64,000 nucleotides of DNA. Source: Erysipelotrichales bacterium (GTDB taxonomy: Bacteria; Bacillota_I; Bacilli_A; RFN20; CAG-826). A program made the position numbers and the translations under genes. The stretch is from contig JAFLVA010000001.1 in the NCBI GenBank assembly GCA_022508525.1, positions 26,879-90,878 on the forward strand. The letters are read 5' to 3'. The notes under the pieces are model-generated. The model was not told the DNA's origin. It searched no databases and saw only the letters and a list, made by a program, of their open reading frames with translations. Below, piece by piece: positions 36,927 through 45,849 of this stretch. Every line of letters starts with the position of its first letter. Position 1 is the stretch's first letter.

Positions 36927-37704
36927 AATAAGTGTCGTAGAATTATCTCATAAAAAAAACAAAGTAATAATGTTATTATCAAATGGTGAATCAATTAATA
37001 TAAATGAAGATATTATTTTAGATTATTATCTTTATTTGAATAAAGAATTAGATATGCCAACTATAAGAAAAATAAAAGAAAGTGCAGAGATGAACGAAAC
37101 TTTGCAAAAGGCTTATAGTTTACTAGCACATGGCTTATACACAAAAAAAGAATTAAAAGAGCGGCTTATAAGAAAAAAATGCAACACTACTACTATAGAA
37201 AAAGTTATAAAAAAACTAATTAGTCTAAACTATTTGAACGATGAAAGATATGTTGAAGAGTATTTGAATTATGCCAAAAATAAAGGATTTGGCCCGAAAA
37301 AAATCAAATCCGAGCTAATAAAAAAGGGTATTAATGATTATTTGATTTCTATGATAAATTTCGATAATCAGGAAGAAGAAATAGAGATACAAATAGAAAA
37401 ATCATTAAAAAAATATCGAAATTATAATTACCAAACCAAGATTCAAAAAGTGTATAATCATCTCATTTTATTAGGATATAATTCTGAATTGATAAAAGAT
37501 GTTTTAGAAAAGAAAATATCTATTGATGAAGATGTTGAAATTCAATTATTAAGAAAAGATTTTGATAAGGCTGTTAATAAGTTGAAAAAGAAATTTGCAC
37601 AAAAAGAATTAGAAAAAGCAGTAATATCATATTTAATGAAAAAAGGATATAAATATGATACAATTTATGAAGTTTTAAAGGAGTGCGATTATTATGAAGA
37701 TTAA
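36904..37704 (+). CDS. recX: Regulatory protein RecX
   Basis: 266 aa. An N-terminal extension of about 60 residues precedes repeated three-helix RecX modules: AYSLLAHGLYTKKELKERLI, YVEEYLNYAKNKGFGPKKIK, and later VYNHLILLGYNSELIK. RecX modulates RecA filaments. The start is a GTG (36904) with GGAGG upstream inside the glycosyltransferase gene; the 3' end overlaps yhaM by 11 nt. Placement with a glycosyltransferase is known in several Bacilli-like genomes and gives no functional link. Confidence 0.85.
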   Translation: MHLESTGKISVVELSHKKNKVIMLLSNGESININEDIILDYYLYLNKELDMPTIRKIKESAEMNETLQKAYSLLAHGLYTKKELKERLIRKKCNTTTIEKVIKKLISLNYLNDERYVEEYLNYAKNKGFGPKKIKSELIKKGINDYLISMINFDNQEEEIEIQIEKSLKKYRNYNYQTKIQKVYNHLILLGYNSELIKDVLEKKISIDEDVEIQLLRKDFDKAVNKLKKKFAQKELEKAVISYLMKKGYKYDTIYEVLKECDYYED

Positions 37705-38626
37705 GGAATTAATTGATGGTCAAAAAGTTGAATTTGACGCTCTTGTTGCAAATGTTACAAAAGGAGTTTCTGCAAATTCTGCTACGTACTTAAACATTAC
37801 TTTGCAAGATTCTACAGGAAGTATTGAAGCAAAAAAATGGGATGCAAGCGAGGATGATTTTAAATTTTACACCATTGGTAAAATTATTAGAGTTAAAGGT
37901 GATACAAATTTATATCGCAATGCTTTACAATTTAAAATAGCATCTGCTGAGCAAGTCGATGAATCCACAATTGATTATCAAGATTTTGTGCTTTCTGCTC
38001 CAATTAGTAGAGAAGTTTTAGAAGAGCAATTACATGAGTACATGAATATTGTTAAAGATCCAGACGTTAAATTACTTATGGATGCTTTGATAAACAAATT
38101 TTATACACCATTTTTAACACATCCTGCTGCGACTAGAAATCATCATGAATACTGCTCTGGTCTTTTACACCATTCAATCAGTGTTTGTAAATTGGCGTGT
38201 ATGTTTGCTGATTTTTATAGTGATATTGATAAAGATATTCTAATTGCAGGTGCATTATTACATGATTTAGGAAAAATAATTGAACTTACTGGACCTATCA
38301 TTCCATCATATACAATTGAGGGAAGATTGATTGGTCATATTTCACTAATGCAAGCCGAAATAAGAGAAATGGCTAATAAATTGAACATTAAAAGTGAAGT
38401 ACCAATGCTTCTTGAGCATATGATATTATCTCATCACGGAAAAAGAGAATTTGGCTCACCAATTCTTCCAATGACACGTGAAGCCTTATTATTGAGTTTT
38501 GCCGATGATTTAGATGCTAAAATGAATATCCTTGATAAAGCATATAGCCAAATACAAGAAGGCGAGTTTACTAATCGCATCTATCCTTTAGAAGAAAGAG
38601 CGTTTTATAAACCTAAGAAAAGATAA
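37694..38626 (+). CDS. yhaM: 3'-5' exoribonuclease YhaM-like
   Basis: 310 aa. N-terminal OB-fold nucleic-acid binding domain (about 10-95, VTKGVSANSATYLNITLQD) followed by an HD domain with HHSISVCKLA, ALLHDLGKIIE and the distal FADDLDAKM. This domain pair defines the YhaM group, which degrades RNA and single-stranded DNA from the 3' end. An AAAGGAG site inside the end of recX serves its start. Last gene of the unit before a bidirectional terminator. Confidence 0.9.
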   Translation: MKIKELIDGQKVEFDALVANVTKGVSANSATYLNITLQDSTGSIEAKKWDASEDDFKFYTIGKIIRVKGDTNLYRNALQFKIASAEQVDESTIDYQDFVLSAPISREVLEEQLHEYMNIVKDPDVKLLMDALINKFYTPFLTHPAATRNHHEYCSGLLHHSISVCKLACMFADFYSDIDKDILIAGALLHDLGKIIELTGPIIPSYTIEGRLIGHISLMQAEIREMANKLNIKSEVPMLLEHMILSHHGKREFGSPILPMTREALLLSFADDLDAKMNILDKAYSQIQEGEFTNRIYPLEERAFYKPKKR

Positions 38627-38640
38627 ATAATATGATATAA

Positions 38641-38674
38641 AAAAGAGTAGACAAATAATAATCTACTCTTTTAT
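38641..38674 (+). terminator. Bidirectional terminator between yhaM and the HIT gene
   Basis: Perfect 11-bp inverted repeat AAAAGAGTAGA / TCTACTCTTTT with a 10-nt loop; A and T runs on both sides suit the convergent genes. Confidence 0.85.
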
Positions 38675-38695
38675 ATTTGATTTATTGGATTCGAG

Positions 38696-39115
38696 TTATA
38701 AACTTTTTTTAATCGAATTTGCAATGCTTGGTAACGATATTTCACCAAGTAATTTGTTTTCTTTAAAGTCAATTACAAGACCATCATTATTTTCATAGCG
38801 AGGGATAACATGCACATGAAAGTGCATTACTGTTTGCCCAGCGGCTTGATAACAATTTGTTAGAATGTTTACTCCTTTTGCATGTAGATTTGTAATTTGT
38901 GATTGCCCAATGGTTTGAGCAATATTCATAACTTTATGCATAATGTCTTTTGGTGTCGCTAGAAAATTGTCATAATGTTTTTTTGAAATTACTAGAGTAT
39001 GTCCAACTGTAGTTTGCGAAATGTCTAGAAACGCTAAAACATCATCATCTTCATATATTTTGGCACATGGAATATCACCATTGACAATTTTACAAAAAAT
39101 ACAATTATTTTCCAT
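38696..39115 (-). CDS. HIT family protein
   Basis: 139 aa. N-terminal CIFCKIVNGDIP and C-terminal histidine triad MHFHVHVIPR (HxHxH) define the HIT nucleotide hydrolase/transferase family (Hit/HinT branch). It probably hydrolyses adenosine phosphoramidates or dinucleotides; exact substrate unknown. In Firmicutes hit is often next to prsA-type foldases, as here, where the two lipoprotein genes lie directly upstream on the same strand. Confidence 0.92.
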   Translation of the reverse strand: MENNCIFCKIVNGDIPCAKIYEDDDVLAFLDISQTTVGHTLVISKKHYDNFLATPKDIMHKVMNIAQTIGQSQITNLHAKGVNILTNCYQAAGQTVMHFHVHVIPRYENNDGLVIDFKENKLLGEISLPSIANSIKKSL

Positions 39116-39167
39116 ATATAATTCTCCTAGATAAAAAGGAGGAAATACATCCTCCTAATTTTAATTA

Positions 39168-40709
39168 TTAGTCTTCGCTATCCCATACATCTGGATATGT
39201 AGCTTTGAAATATTCATATACAGCTGTATCGTGGAATTCAATATTAGCGTTTTCTAAATAATGAACTAATGCTTTGTTCTTATAAGTTTCTCTTGAAGCA
39301 TATTTTTGAGCGATTTCATAAATTGCTTCATCATACATTTCATCTGTATAAGCAGTGCCTTCTTTATTAGAACCTAATTTTCTATTGTTAACTGCTTCAT
39401 CAACGATGACAATGTAGTAAGTTTTACTACTACTATCATAGATTACGCAATCCATGTTCTCTTCAGCATTACTTTCAATAGATTCAGGTTTTAAATAATA
39501 ATTTCCGTGAACATTCTTAACAAATTTATTATTATTGTCTGAAGCACTTTCTTTTAAATTGTTATTAACATTGTTTGCAACAACAACGTCAAACAATCTT
39601 GAAGTAATTGAAGATGGAAGACTTATTGAATCATTTGATTTAGCAAACCAACCATCATTGCTTAATTCGTTTTTACGTAATTCGTTTTCTTTGATTTCTA
39701 AACCTGTTTCTTTAGAATAAGATCCGGAACTTGTAAATTCTGATTCAGCAGCTTCATCAGTTAATAATTCATCATCATTAATTTTATTATATCTAGCTAA
39801 GATATCGCCATATAATGTGTAATCATAATCAGCAGTTTTGATTTTTGCATCTGCTAATAATGTTTCAGCTTCTTCTGTTAAATCAATACCTTTCCAAGCA
39901 TTTTCAAGAAGAGCTAAATCAATTTCTTTTCCTGCACTAATGTAATTGTTAACGTAAGTTTTAATTAAGCTTGATGCAGCTTCAGGGTGATTACCATTTT
40001 CTGCAATAGCAACATATCTGATTTTACGAGCGGCTGATTTACCGAATGAATCGATTTCTTCGCTCTTAATGTATTTCTCAACTAATAATTCACGATAGAC
40101 TTCTTGTAAATATGTATCTTCCATGTATCTTGTATAGTCACAATTTAATACGTATTTACCATCGTTTGGTTCGCGATTATCAGCAGTGTATTCAACACCA
40201 TCACGATCTTTACCACCAGCATATAAATGCTTATCGGAATCTTTTAAGAATACATAACCAGTAGAATAGTCAGAATTCTCAGGTAGTTCAATTTCATAAG
40301 TTAAATTTTGTTGAATAGTTTTAACAAATTTTTCTTCATCGAATTTGTTTCTGTAGTCATAGCTACCAGTTGAAACAGCAGCATATAACTTTTCATTCAT
40401 TCTACCTTGAATTTCAACAACTAAATCGTCATTAGCTGCTTTTAAGTCTTCATAAACTCCGATTTGTTCTTCGGCAAGAACAAAGATTACTTCATCTAAA
40501 ACAGCTGAATTGATTGAACCGTTTTCATATAATTTATCATATACTAAGCTACGTAAATTGTTTGTAATATCTTTGACTTTAGAGCCATCAGAAGCGGTTC
40601 CATCGATTAAATAATCATTTTCATATTTAGGTTTTGCTTCAACATCACAACCAGCAAGTAAGAACATTGCGGATGCTGCAAGAAGTACTTTATTGAATTT
40701 TCTCGACAT
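39168..40709 (-). CDS. PrsA/SurA-like lipoprotein without clear rotamase domain
   Basis: 513 aa. Lipoprotein signal NKVLLAASAMFLLAGC (Cys about 21). The body is helical and acidic, with an N-terminal segment (KDITNNLRSLVYDKLYENGS) and C-terminal segment (EAIYEIAQKYASRETYKNKALVHYLENANIEF) that resemble the SurA/PrsA chaperone arms, but no parvulin core is obvious. The frame opens at GTG 40721; AAAGGTGG there is the ribosome site for ATG 40709. It overlaps the end of the upstream PrsA gene by 20 nt, so they are translated together. Probably an extracytoplasmic chaperone partner. Confidence 0.65.
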   Translation of the reverse strand: MSRKFNKVLLAASAMFLLAGCDVEAKPKYENDYLIDGTASDGSKVKDITNNLRSLVYDKLYENGSINSAVLDEVIFVLAEEQIGVYEDLKAANDDLVVEIQGRMNEKLYAAVSTGSYDYRNKFDEEKFVKTIQQNLTYEIELPENSDYSTGYVFLKDSDKHLYAGGKDRDGVEYTADNREPNDGKYVLNCDYTRYMEDTYLQEVYRELLVEKYIKSEEIDSFGKSAARKIRYVAIAENGNHPEAASSLIKTYVNNYISAGKEIDLALLENAWKGIDLTEEAETLLADAKIKTADYDYTLYGDILARYNKINDDELLTDEAAESEFTSSGSYSKETGLEIKENELRKNELSNDGWFAKSNDSISLPSSITSRLFDVVVANNVNNNLKESASDNNNKFVKNVHGNYYLKPESIESNAEENMDCVIYDSSSKTYYIVIVDEAVNNRKLGSNKEGTAYTDEMYDEAIYEIAQKYASRETYKNKALVHYLENANIEFHDTAVYEYFKATYPDVWDSED

Positions 40710-42405
40710 AACATTCGCCACCTTTCTTGTATTCGTCTGCGTCTCTTGCTTCTTTGTATTTTACAGCACAGACTAATGGTTTTCTACGGGCTTCATTAGA
40801 TTCAATGTATTCTAATTTTTCAATGAATTCAGTCCATGTTTTTTCCATAGCGCTCTTATCTGTGTATTCATAATAAGCACGTGTGTTATGGATGTACATA
40901 TTGATAGCTTCTTCTAATGTTAAATCACCAAATTTGATTTCATTATTATATGTGAAGTTATCTTCTCCGAAATAATATTCGAATATTGATGTATCGAGTA
41001 ATCTGTCATAGCTTTCAACAGCTGTTTTGATTTTCTCTTTACGTTTGTTGTATTCAACATTTTCTTTTTCGTTGAATCCAACATATGTTGTACCGATTCT
41101 ATCTTTATCATTGTACCAATCAGCATTGTGTTTATAGTCATAGTAATTTGCTAATTCAACAGAATCTTCTGTTAAACCAGATTTTTCAATTACGATAAAG
41201 AAGATTCCTTGATAGCTATCACCAGAACCAGAACGTACAGCAAGGATTGGTTTTCCAGTTGTTGTACATAATACATATGTATCATCAGCAACAAGACCTT
41301 TTAATCCGTTTTCTTCAGATGGAGCGACAAATCCAGGTAAGTTTTGTGCTTCTTCTGCTGTAGCTGTGATTAATGCAATTCTACGTGAGTTGAATAAATG
41401 ATTGAAGTAAATATTACGTGGGTAAAAGTTAGGATCATCGTCATTTACTTTTAGACCATAACTATCTGTAACATCTACAAGAGAATCCATCTCCATAACT
41501 TGTTTGTATGGTATTTGGTCGATTTCAGCGTGATCTGCATAATAACCTTCAGCCTTGTCTGACATACCAATTCTAGAAACTCTCTTATCTTTTCCTTCAT
41601 AAGCATTTTCTTTATTTGCATTATAGATTCTATCAAAAGCATAGACACCTAATTTAAATTCATTTACATATGAAGTATCAAGGGTAACAATATCACCTTC
41701 ACCAAAGTTTTGAGCAGAACTTGTATCTCCAGATAAACTTTGTGCAACAGAACCAAAAGAATCTCCACGTGCTAAACGTTTGATAGCAGCGATTAAGTTT
41801 CTTGCTTCTTGTTCTGTGATTTGACCCTTATAACCAGCATCAGAATCTGAAGCTGATACATTGATAAGCATATGACTAATGTGATATGGAACTTTAGTGT
41901 TGATATAATCTTTTAATAGTTTATATCTTTCACTTTCTTCTGCTGTTTCATTATCATTTTCTGCAAAATAATTTTCTCTAGCTTTTGTCTTCAATTGTTC
42001 GTAGATGAATTTGTCTTTTAATTCGCTTAAATTTTCTACACCGTTTGATTCTAAAATAGCATCAAGTTCATCGCTATATTTTGTTCCGTTTGTTTCAGCA
42101 TTTGATTTAGCCTTATCTTTTTGTTGGTTAACACTACGTTCTGCTGAATTCTTAATTTCTTCTGTTACAGGAATAGAAGCACGAATTACAACTTCACAAA
42201 TAGCGTTATAGTAACTAGTAATACCATTTGACTTTGTGATATATCTATCGAAGATTTTATCAATGTCAATTTGTTTAGCATTTTCATTACCGTTGTTGAT
42301 TGTTAAAATTGCACCAGGTTTTTTGCTAACAGGATCACAACTGGTGAGGGTCATTCCACCAACCATGAGAGCAACTAAACCGATTGCAAGGTTACGTTTC
42401 TTCAT
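40690..42405 (-). CDS. prsA: PrsA-type foldase lipoprotein (parvulin peptidyl-prolyl isomerase)
   Basis: 571 aa. Lipoprotein signal LVALMVGGMTLTSC (Cys about 23). The helical N-terminal chaperone arm runs to about residue 175, then comes a parvulin-like domain: VPYHISHMLINVSA, ARNLIAAIKRLARGDSFGSV, FGEGDIVTLDTSYVNEF. The long C-terminal part has no familiar motif. PrsA helps secreted proteins fold at the outer membrane face; here the secreted M60 and TasA-like proteins could be clients. It is longer than usual PrsA (about 300 aa). Confidence 0.82.
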   Translation of the reverse strand: MKKRNLAIGLVALMVGGMTLTSCDPVSKKPGAILTINNGNENAKQIDIDKIFDRYITKSNGITSYYNAICEVVIRASIPVTEEIKNSAERSVNQQKDKAKSNAETNGTKYSDELDAILESNGVENLSELKDKFIYEQLKTKARENYFAENDNETAEESERYKLLKDYINTKVPYHISHMLINVSASDSDAGYKGQITEQEARNLIAAIKRLARGDSFGSVAQSLSGDTSSAQNFGEGDIVTLDTSYVNEFKLGVYAFDRIYNANKENAYEGKDKRVSRIGMSDKAEGYYADHAEIDQIPYKQVMEMDSLVDVTDSYGLKVNDDDPNFYPRNIYFNHLFNSRRIALITATAEEAQNLPGFVAPSEENGLKGLVADDTYVLCTTTGKPILAVRSGSGDSYQGIFFIVIEKSGLTEDSVELANYYDYKHNADWYNDKDRIGTTYVGFNEKENVEYNKRKEKIKTAVESYDRLLDTSIFEYYFGEDNFTYNNEIKFGDLTLEEAINMYIHNTRAYYEYTDKSAMEKTWTEFIEKLEYIESNEARRKPLVCAVKYKEARDADEYKKGGECYVEKIQ

Positions 42406-42437
42406 ACAGTTTATCCTCCTTATAAAACATAAGCGTA

Positions 42438-42469
42438 ATTATTGTATACAATAATACTTAACAATTCAA
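42438..42469 (-). promoter_or_regulatory. prsA promoter with palindromic operator
   Basis: Minus strand: TTGAAT (42464-42469), 17-nt spacer, TACAAT (42441-42446). An 18-bp perfect palindrome, ATTATTGTATACAATAAT (42438-42455), covers the -10 box and is well placed for a repressor. Confidence 0.6.
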
Positions 42470-42569
42470 GAACTTTTTGTATTAATTGACATTTATGGAA
42501 ACAATACTAGTCCAATTTGGGCTTTTTTTATTAAAAGTTTTAAAAATCGTGTCTAAAATAAATCTTTTG

Positions 42570-42578
42570 CATAGTATA
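42570..42578 (+). promoter_or_regulatory. Candidate mother-cell sigma -10 element before the YjcZ-like genes
   Basis: CATAGTATA fits the CATAnnnTA -10 pattern used by SigE/SigK-type sporulation factors, 26 nt before the first YjcZ-like start. No convincing matching -35 element was found. Confidence 0.35.
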
Positions 42579-42603
42579 ACGTGAAAAACAAAGGAGGAAT
42601 ATT

Positions 42604-42711
42604 ATGAATCCAAATATAGGATATCAAAACAACGGCTTCGGCTCCGCTTTTGCCTTCATTCTTGTTCTTTTCATTTTGATTGCTATTATTGGTTGCTTCG
42701 GCGGCTGCTAA
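42604..42711 (+). CDS. YjcZ-like sporulation peptide, copy 1
   Basis: 35 aa: a short Gly/Asn-rich start (MNPNIGYQNNGFGSAF), a hydrophobic helix with AFILVLFILIAIIG, and a C-terminal CFGGC. The helix core VLFILIxIIG is that of the YjcZ/SscA family of tiny membrane proteins linked to spore assembly. A very strong AAAGGAGG site precedes the ATG. It is followed at 32 nt by a second copy. The terminal CxxxC motif is unusual compared with the remembered Bacillus members. Confidence 0.75.
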   Translation: MNPNIGYQNNGFGSAFAFILVLFILIAIIGCFGGC

Positions 42712-42743
42712 TAAAGTAATTGTTTATTTTGGGAGGTGAATGT

Positions 42744-42839
42744 ATGAACAACAGTTATTTTGCAATAATCCTTGTATTATTTATCCTACTCGTCATTATC
42801 GGTTACGGTTGCTGGACTGGATGCGGATGTGGTTGCTAA
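42744..42839 (+). CDS. YjcZ-like sporulation peptide, copy 2
   Basis: 31 aa: NNSYFAIILVLFILLVIIG followed by YGCWTGCGCGC. It has the same hydrophobic core as copy 1 (IILVLFILL) but a tail with four cysteines in eleven residues. GGGAGGTG gives a strong ribosome site. The pair forms its own transcription unit closed by a terminator, upstream of sufC. Confidence 0.75.
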   Translation: MNNSYFAIILVLFILLVIIGYGCWTGCGCGC

Positions 42840-42842
42840 ATT

Positions 42843-42872
42843 AAAGGGGCAAAGGTGACTTTGCTCTTTTTT
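42843..42872 (+). terminator. Terminator after the YjcZ-like genes
   Basis: Stem AAAGGGGCAAAG / CTTTGCTCTTTT (G-T pairs), GTGA loop, T run. Confidence 0.8.
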
Positions 42873-42901
42873 ATTTTTTAAAAATATTTTTATCGCTTTT
42901 G

Positions 42902-42930
42902 TTGTAGATATGCTCTCTCTAGTGTAAAAT
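42902..42930 (+). promoter_or_regulatory. suf operon promoter
   Basis: TTGTAG (42902-42907), 17-nt spacer, TAAAAT (42925-42930), 28 nt before the sufC start. Confidence 0.55.
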
Positions 42931-42957
42931 AATTAAAGTTTTGGGAGCGTGAAACAA

Positions 42958-43785
42958 ATGGCTAAATTAGAAATTATTGATCTGCATGCTAGTGTAGATG
43001 GTAAAGAGATTTTAAAAGGTGTTAATCTTAGTGTTTCAACTAATGAAACAGTTGCGTTACTTGGTCCAAATGGTCATGGTAAATCTACTTTACTTGCTGT
43101 TATTATGGGCCATCCAAGATACACGGTTACAAGTGGTAAAATTTTACTAGATGGCAAAGATGTTTTAGCAATGACTATTGATGAAAGATCAAGGGCAGGA
43201 CTATTTTTAGGAATGCAATATCCTAGTGAAGTTCCAGGTGTAATTAATGCTGATTTCTTGAAAGCTGCTATAAATGCGCACAGAGAAAAACCAATCACGC
43301 TTTTTCAATTTTACCGTTCATTAGAAAAAAACTCTAAAGAAATGAAAATTTCTCTAGATATGGCTAATAGATCATTAAATGAAGGATTTTCAGGTGGGGA
43401 AAAGAAACGTAATGAAATACTTCAAATGCGTTTGCTAAATCCTGATTTTGCTATGCTAGATGAAATAGATTCTGGCTTAGATGTTGATGCTTTACAAACT
43501 GTTAGTGAAGCAATAAAAAAACAACAAGAAAGTGGAACTGGCTTTTTGGTAATTTCACATTATGCAAGACTATATTCTTTAATTGCGCCTACTAGAGTGG
43601 CTGTAATGGTTAATGGACGTATTGCAGTTGAAGGTGGAAAAGAAATTATTGATAAAATTGATACCACAGGTTTTGAATGGATCAATACAGAATTAGGTAT
43701 TAGTGTTGAAAAAGAGCAACCTAATATGCGTGATGTATCTATTGGAAGCTGTGCAACGAGAGAGGCAATTAACAGTGGAAAATAG
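42958..43785 (+). CDS. sufC: Fe-S cluster assembly ATPase SufC
   Basis: 275 aa ABC-type ATPase of the SUF scaffold complex SufBCD. Walker A LLGPNGHGKSTLL, signature FSGGEKKRNEI, Walker B DFAMLDEIDSGLDVDAL with the SufC-specific EIDSGLD, and H-loop VISHYAR. The chosen ATG at 42958 has GGGAG at good distance; the frame also opens at GTG 42949, too close to that site. First gene of sufCDSUB; its end overlaps the start of sufD. Confidence 0.95.
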   Translation: MAKLEIIDLHASVDGKEILKGVNLSVSTNETVALLGPNGHGKSTLLAVIMGHPRYTVTSGKILLDGKDVLAMTIDERSRAGLFLGMQYPSEVPGVINADFLKAAINAHREKPITLFQFYRSLEKNSKEMKISLDMANRSLNEGFSGGEKKRNEILQMRLLNPDFAMLDEIDSGLDVDALQTVSEAIKKQQESGTGFLVISHYARLYSLIAPTRVAVMVNGRIAVEGGKEIIDKIDTTGFEWINTELGISVEKEQPNMRDVSIGSCATREAINSGK

Positions 43786-44620
43786 TTTGTTAAATATGGA
43801 AGGTATAAGCCGTACTTTTTTGCAAAATACTCTAGTTATTTCAATTGGAAAATTAGCAAAATTTGACGAAAGGATTATATTACCTCTCGATAAAATTGAA
43901 GCAAACGATATTGAAATAATTTGTAAAGAAGATAGCAAGGTAAAACTTCTAATTAAAAACTATAAAAACAATGCAAACATTATTATTAAAATAGAAAAAA
44001 ACGCAGAATTTACATTGAATTTTATATCAATTGATGATGCTGCAAAAGGAAAATATCATTTTGTTTTAGAGAATAATTCTCGAGCAATGGTCGCAATGGC
44101 AGATTTGGCTAAAGGCGATATTAATATTGATGTTTTGTTTGATTTAATTGGTGACAATTCTAGTGCAGAATGGCATTTAGCATCTCTTGGAGCAAATAAT
44201 GATAATAAAATATTTAATATCAATTTTAATCATGTTGGCAAAGATACAAGCGGTATTATGGCAAATTATGGCGTTGTTGAAGATGAATCTTTCATGCATT
44301 TTAAAGGTGACTCTTACATTCAAAAAGGATCAATTAGATCAAAAGCTCATCAAAGTGCAAAGATTATGGTTTTTGATGAAAAGTGTCATGCAAAGGCAAA
44401 TCCAATATTGAAAATAGATGAAAATGATATTGAAGCTAGCCACGCTGCCGTTGTAGGTAAAGTAAATGAGGAACATATGTATTATTTATGTTCTCGTGGT
44501 ATAAGTGAAAATGATGCAAAACAATTAATTACATTTGGATATTTAAAGCCAATTGCTAATTATTTTACAGACAAAAACGATGTGGAATTTATCTTAAATG
44601 GTATAGAAAAGAGGCTATAA
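43775..44620 (+). CDS. sufD: SufD-like Fe-S scaffold protein (short form)
   Basis: About 281 aa from the GTG at 43775, which has GAGAGAGG 9 nt upstream and overlaps the sufC stop. Beta-helix core with GRAMV-like stretch NNSRAMVAMADL and C-terminal SHAAVVGKVNEEHMYYLCSRGISENDAKQLITFGYL, the SufB/SufD family tail. It is shorter than typical SufD (about 400 aa), lacking the N-terminal helical part. It should pair with SufB and SufC to build Fe-S clusters. An in-frame ATG at 43796 is an alternative start. Confidence 0.85.
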   Translation: MENSLLNMEGISRTFLQNTLVISIGKLAKFDERIILPLDKIEANDIEIICKEDSKVKLLIKNYKNNANIIIKIEKNAEFTLNFISIDDAAKGKYHFVLENNSRAMVAMADLAKGDINIDVLFDLIGDNSSAEWHLASLGANNDNKIFNINFNHVGKDTSGIMANYGVVEDESFMHFKGDSYIQKGSIRSKAHQSAKIMVFDEKCHAKANPILKIDENDIEASHAAVVGKVNEEHMYYLCSRGISENDAKQLITFGYLKPIANYFTDKNDVEFILNGIEKRL

Positions 44621-44622
44621 TT

Positions 44623-45849
44623 ATGAAAAAATATGAACAATTATTGCTTGATTTTCCTATTTTAAATAAGAAAATGCAAAATCATCGTCTAGTGTATTTA
44701 GATAATGCTGCTACAACATTTAAACCAAATGCTGTATTAGAAGCAATCGAAGATTATTATGAAAATTATTGCGCAAATACACATCGTGGTGATTATGATT
44801 TGGCGCACACTGCTGATGTAAAATATGATGAGGCACGTGAAATTGTCGCTAAATTTATTAATGCCGAAAAGAATGAAGTAGTATTTACTGCAGGAACAAG
44901 CATGTCGATTAATATGATTGCTTATGGATATGCAATGAAATTCCTTAAACCAGAAGATGAAATATTAATTACAGAGGCTGAACACGCTTCTAATGTTTTA
45001 CCATGGTTTAGTGTAGCAAAAGAAATTGGATGCACTATAAAGTATATACCTCTAACTAAAGAAGGTAGACTTACTCCTGAAAACGTTAAAAATGCGATGA
45101 ATGAGCACACAAAAATTGTTGCAATTGCTCAAGTAACTAATGTTTTAGGATATTATGTTGATATAAAGAACATTGCAAAAATTGTACATGAATTTGGTGC
45201 TTTAATTATTGTTGATGGTGCACAAAGTGTCCCACATTTTAAAGTTGACGTTAAAGATTTAGATTGTGATTTCTTGTCTTTCTCCGGACATAAGATGTGT
45301 GGACCAACAGGAATTGGGGTAATGTATGGCAAATATGCATTACTTAAACAAATGGATCCTTTAATGTCGGGTGGCGGAATGAATGCAAGATTTAATACTT
45401 GTGGTGAAGTAACTCTACTTCTTCCTCCTGCAAAATTTGAGGCAGGTACACAAAATATTGAAGGCGCTATTGGACTTGCGGCTTCCATTAAATACTTAGA
45501 ATCAATTGGCATGGAAAATATTGAAAAATATGAAACTGAATTGAGAAAATATGCAATTTCTGAGTTAAAAAAGCTTAATAATGTTATTCTATATAACGAG
45601 ACTGCAGAATCTGGCATTATTACTTTTAATGTAAAAGATGTATTTGCACAAGATGCTGCTACATATTTTAATTCAAAAGGTATATGTGTAAGATCTGGCC
45701 AACACTGTGCAAAAATTTTAATGGATTTTTTAGGTACAGTGGCTACAGTTCGAGCGAGTTTATACTTTTACAATACAAAAGAAGATATAGATGCATTTAT
45801 AGATGCATGTAAGAAAGCAGGTGACTTTTTAGATGCCTATTTCGATTAA
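44623..45849 (+). CDS. sufS: Cysteine desulfurase SufS
   Basis: 408 aa PLP enzyme that takes sulfur from cysteine. N-terminal YLDNAATTFKP, THRGDYDLAHTA; the PLP lysine lies in DFLSFSGHKMCGPTGIGVMYG; the catalytic cysteine is in RSGQHCAKILMDFLG. The form fits type-II desulfurases that hand sulfur to SufU. It overlaps sufU by 17 nt. An AGAGG site at the end of sufD supports the start. Confidence 0.95.
   Translation: MKKYEQLLLDFPILNKKMQNHRLVYLDNAATTFKPNAVLEAIEDYYENYCANTHRGDYDLAHTADVKYDEAREIVAKFINAEKNEVVFTAGTSMSINMIAYGYAMKFLKPEDEILITEAEHASNVLPWFSVAKEIGCTIKYIPLTKEGRLTPENVKNAMNEHTKIVAIAQVTNVLGYYVDIKNIAKIVHEFGALIIVDGAQSVPHFKVDVKDLDCDFLSFSGHKMCGPTGIGVMYGKYALLKQMDPLMSGGGMNARFNTCGEVTLLLPPAKFEAGTQNIEGAIGLAASIKYLESIGMENIEKYETELRKYAISELKKLNNVILYNETAESGIITFNVKDVFAQDAATYFNSKGICVRSGQHCAKILMDFLGTVATVRASLYFYNTKEDIDAFIDACKKAGDFLDAYFD

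Noticed and set aside
42510-42533. Hairpin with T run (AGTCC/GGGCT) on the plus strand
   Set aside because: Only 5 bp, and no plus-strand gene ends there; listed neither as terminator nor RNA.
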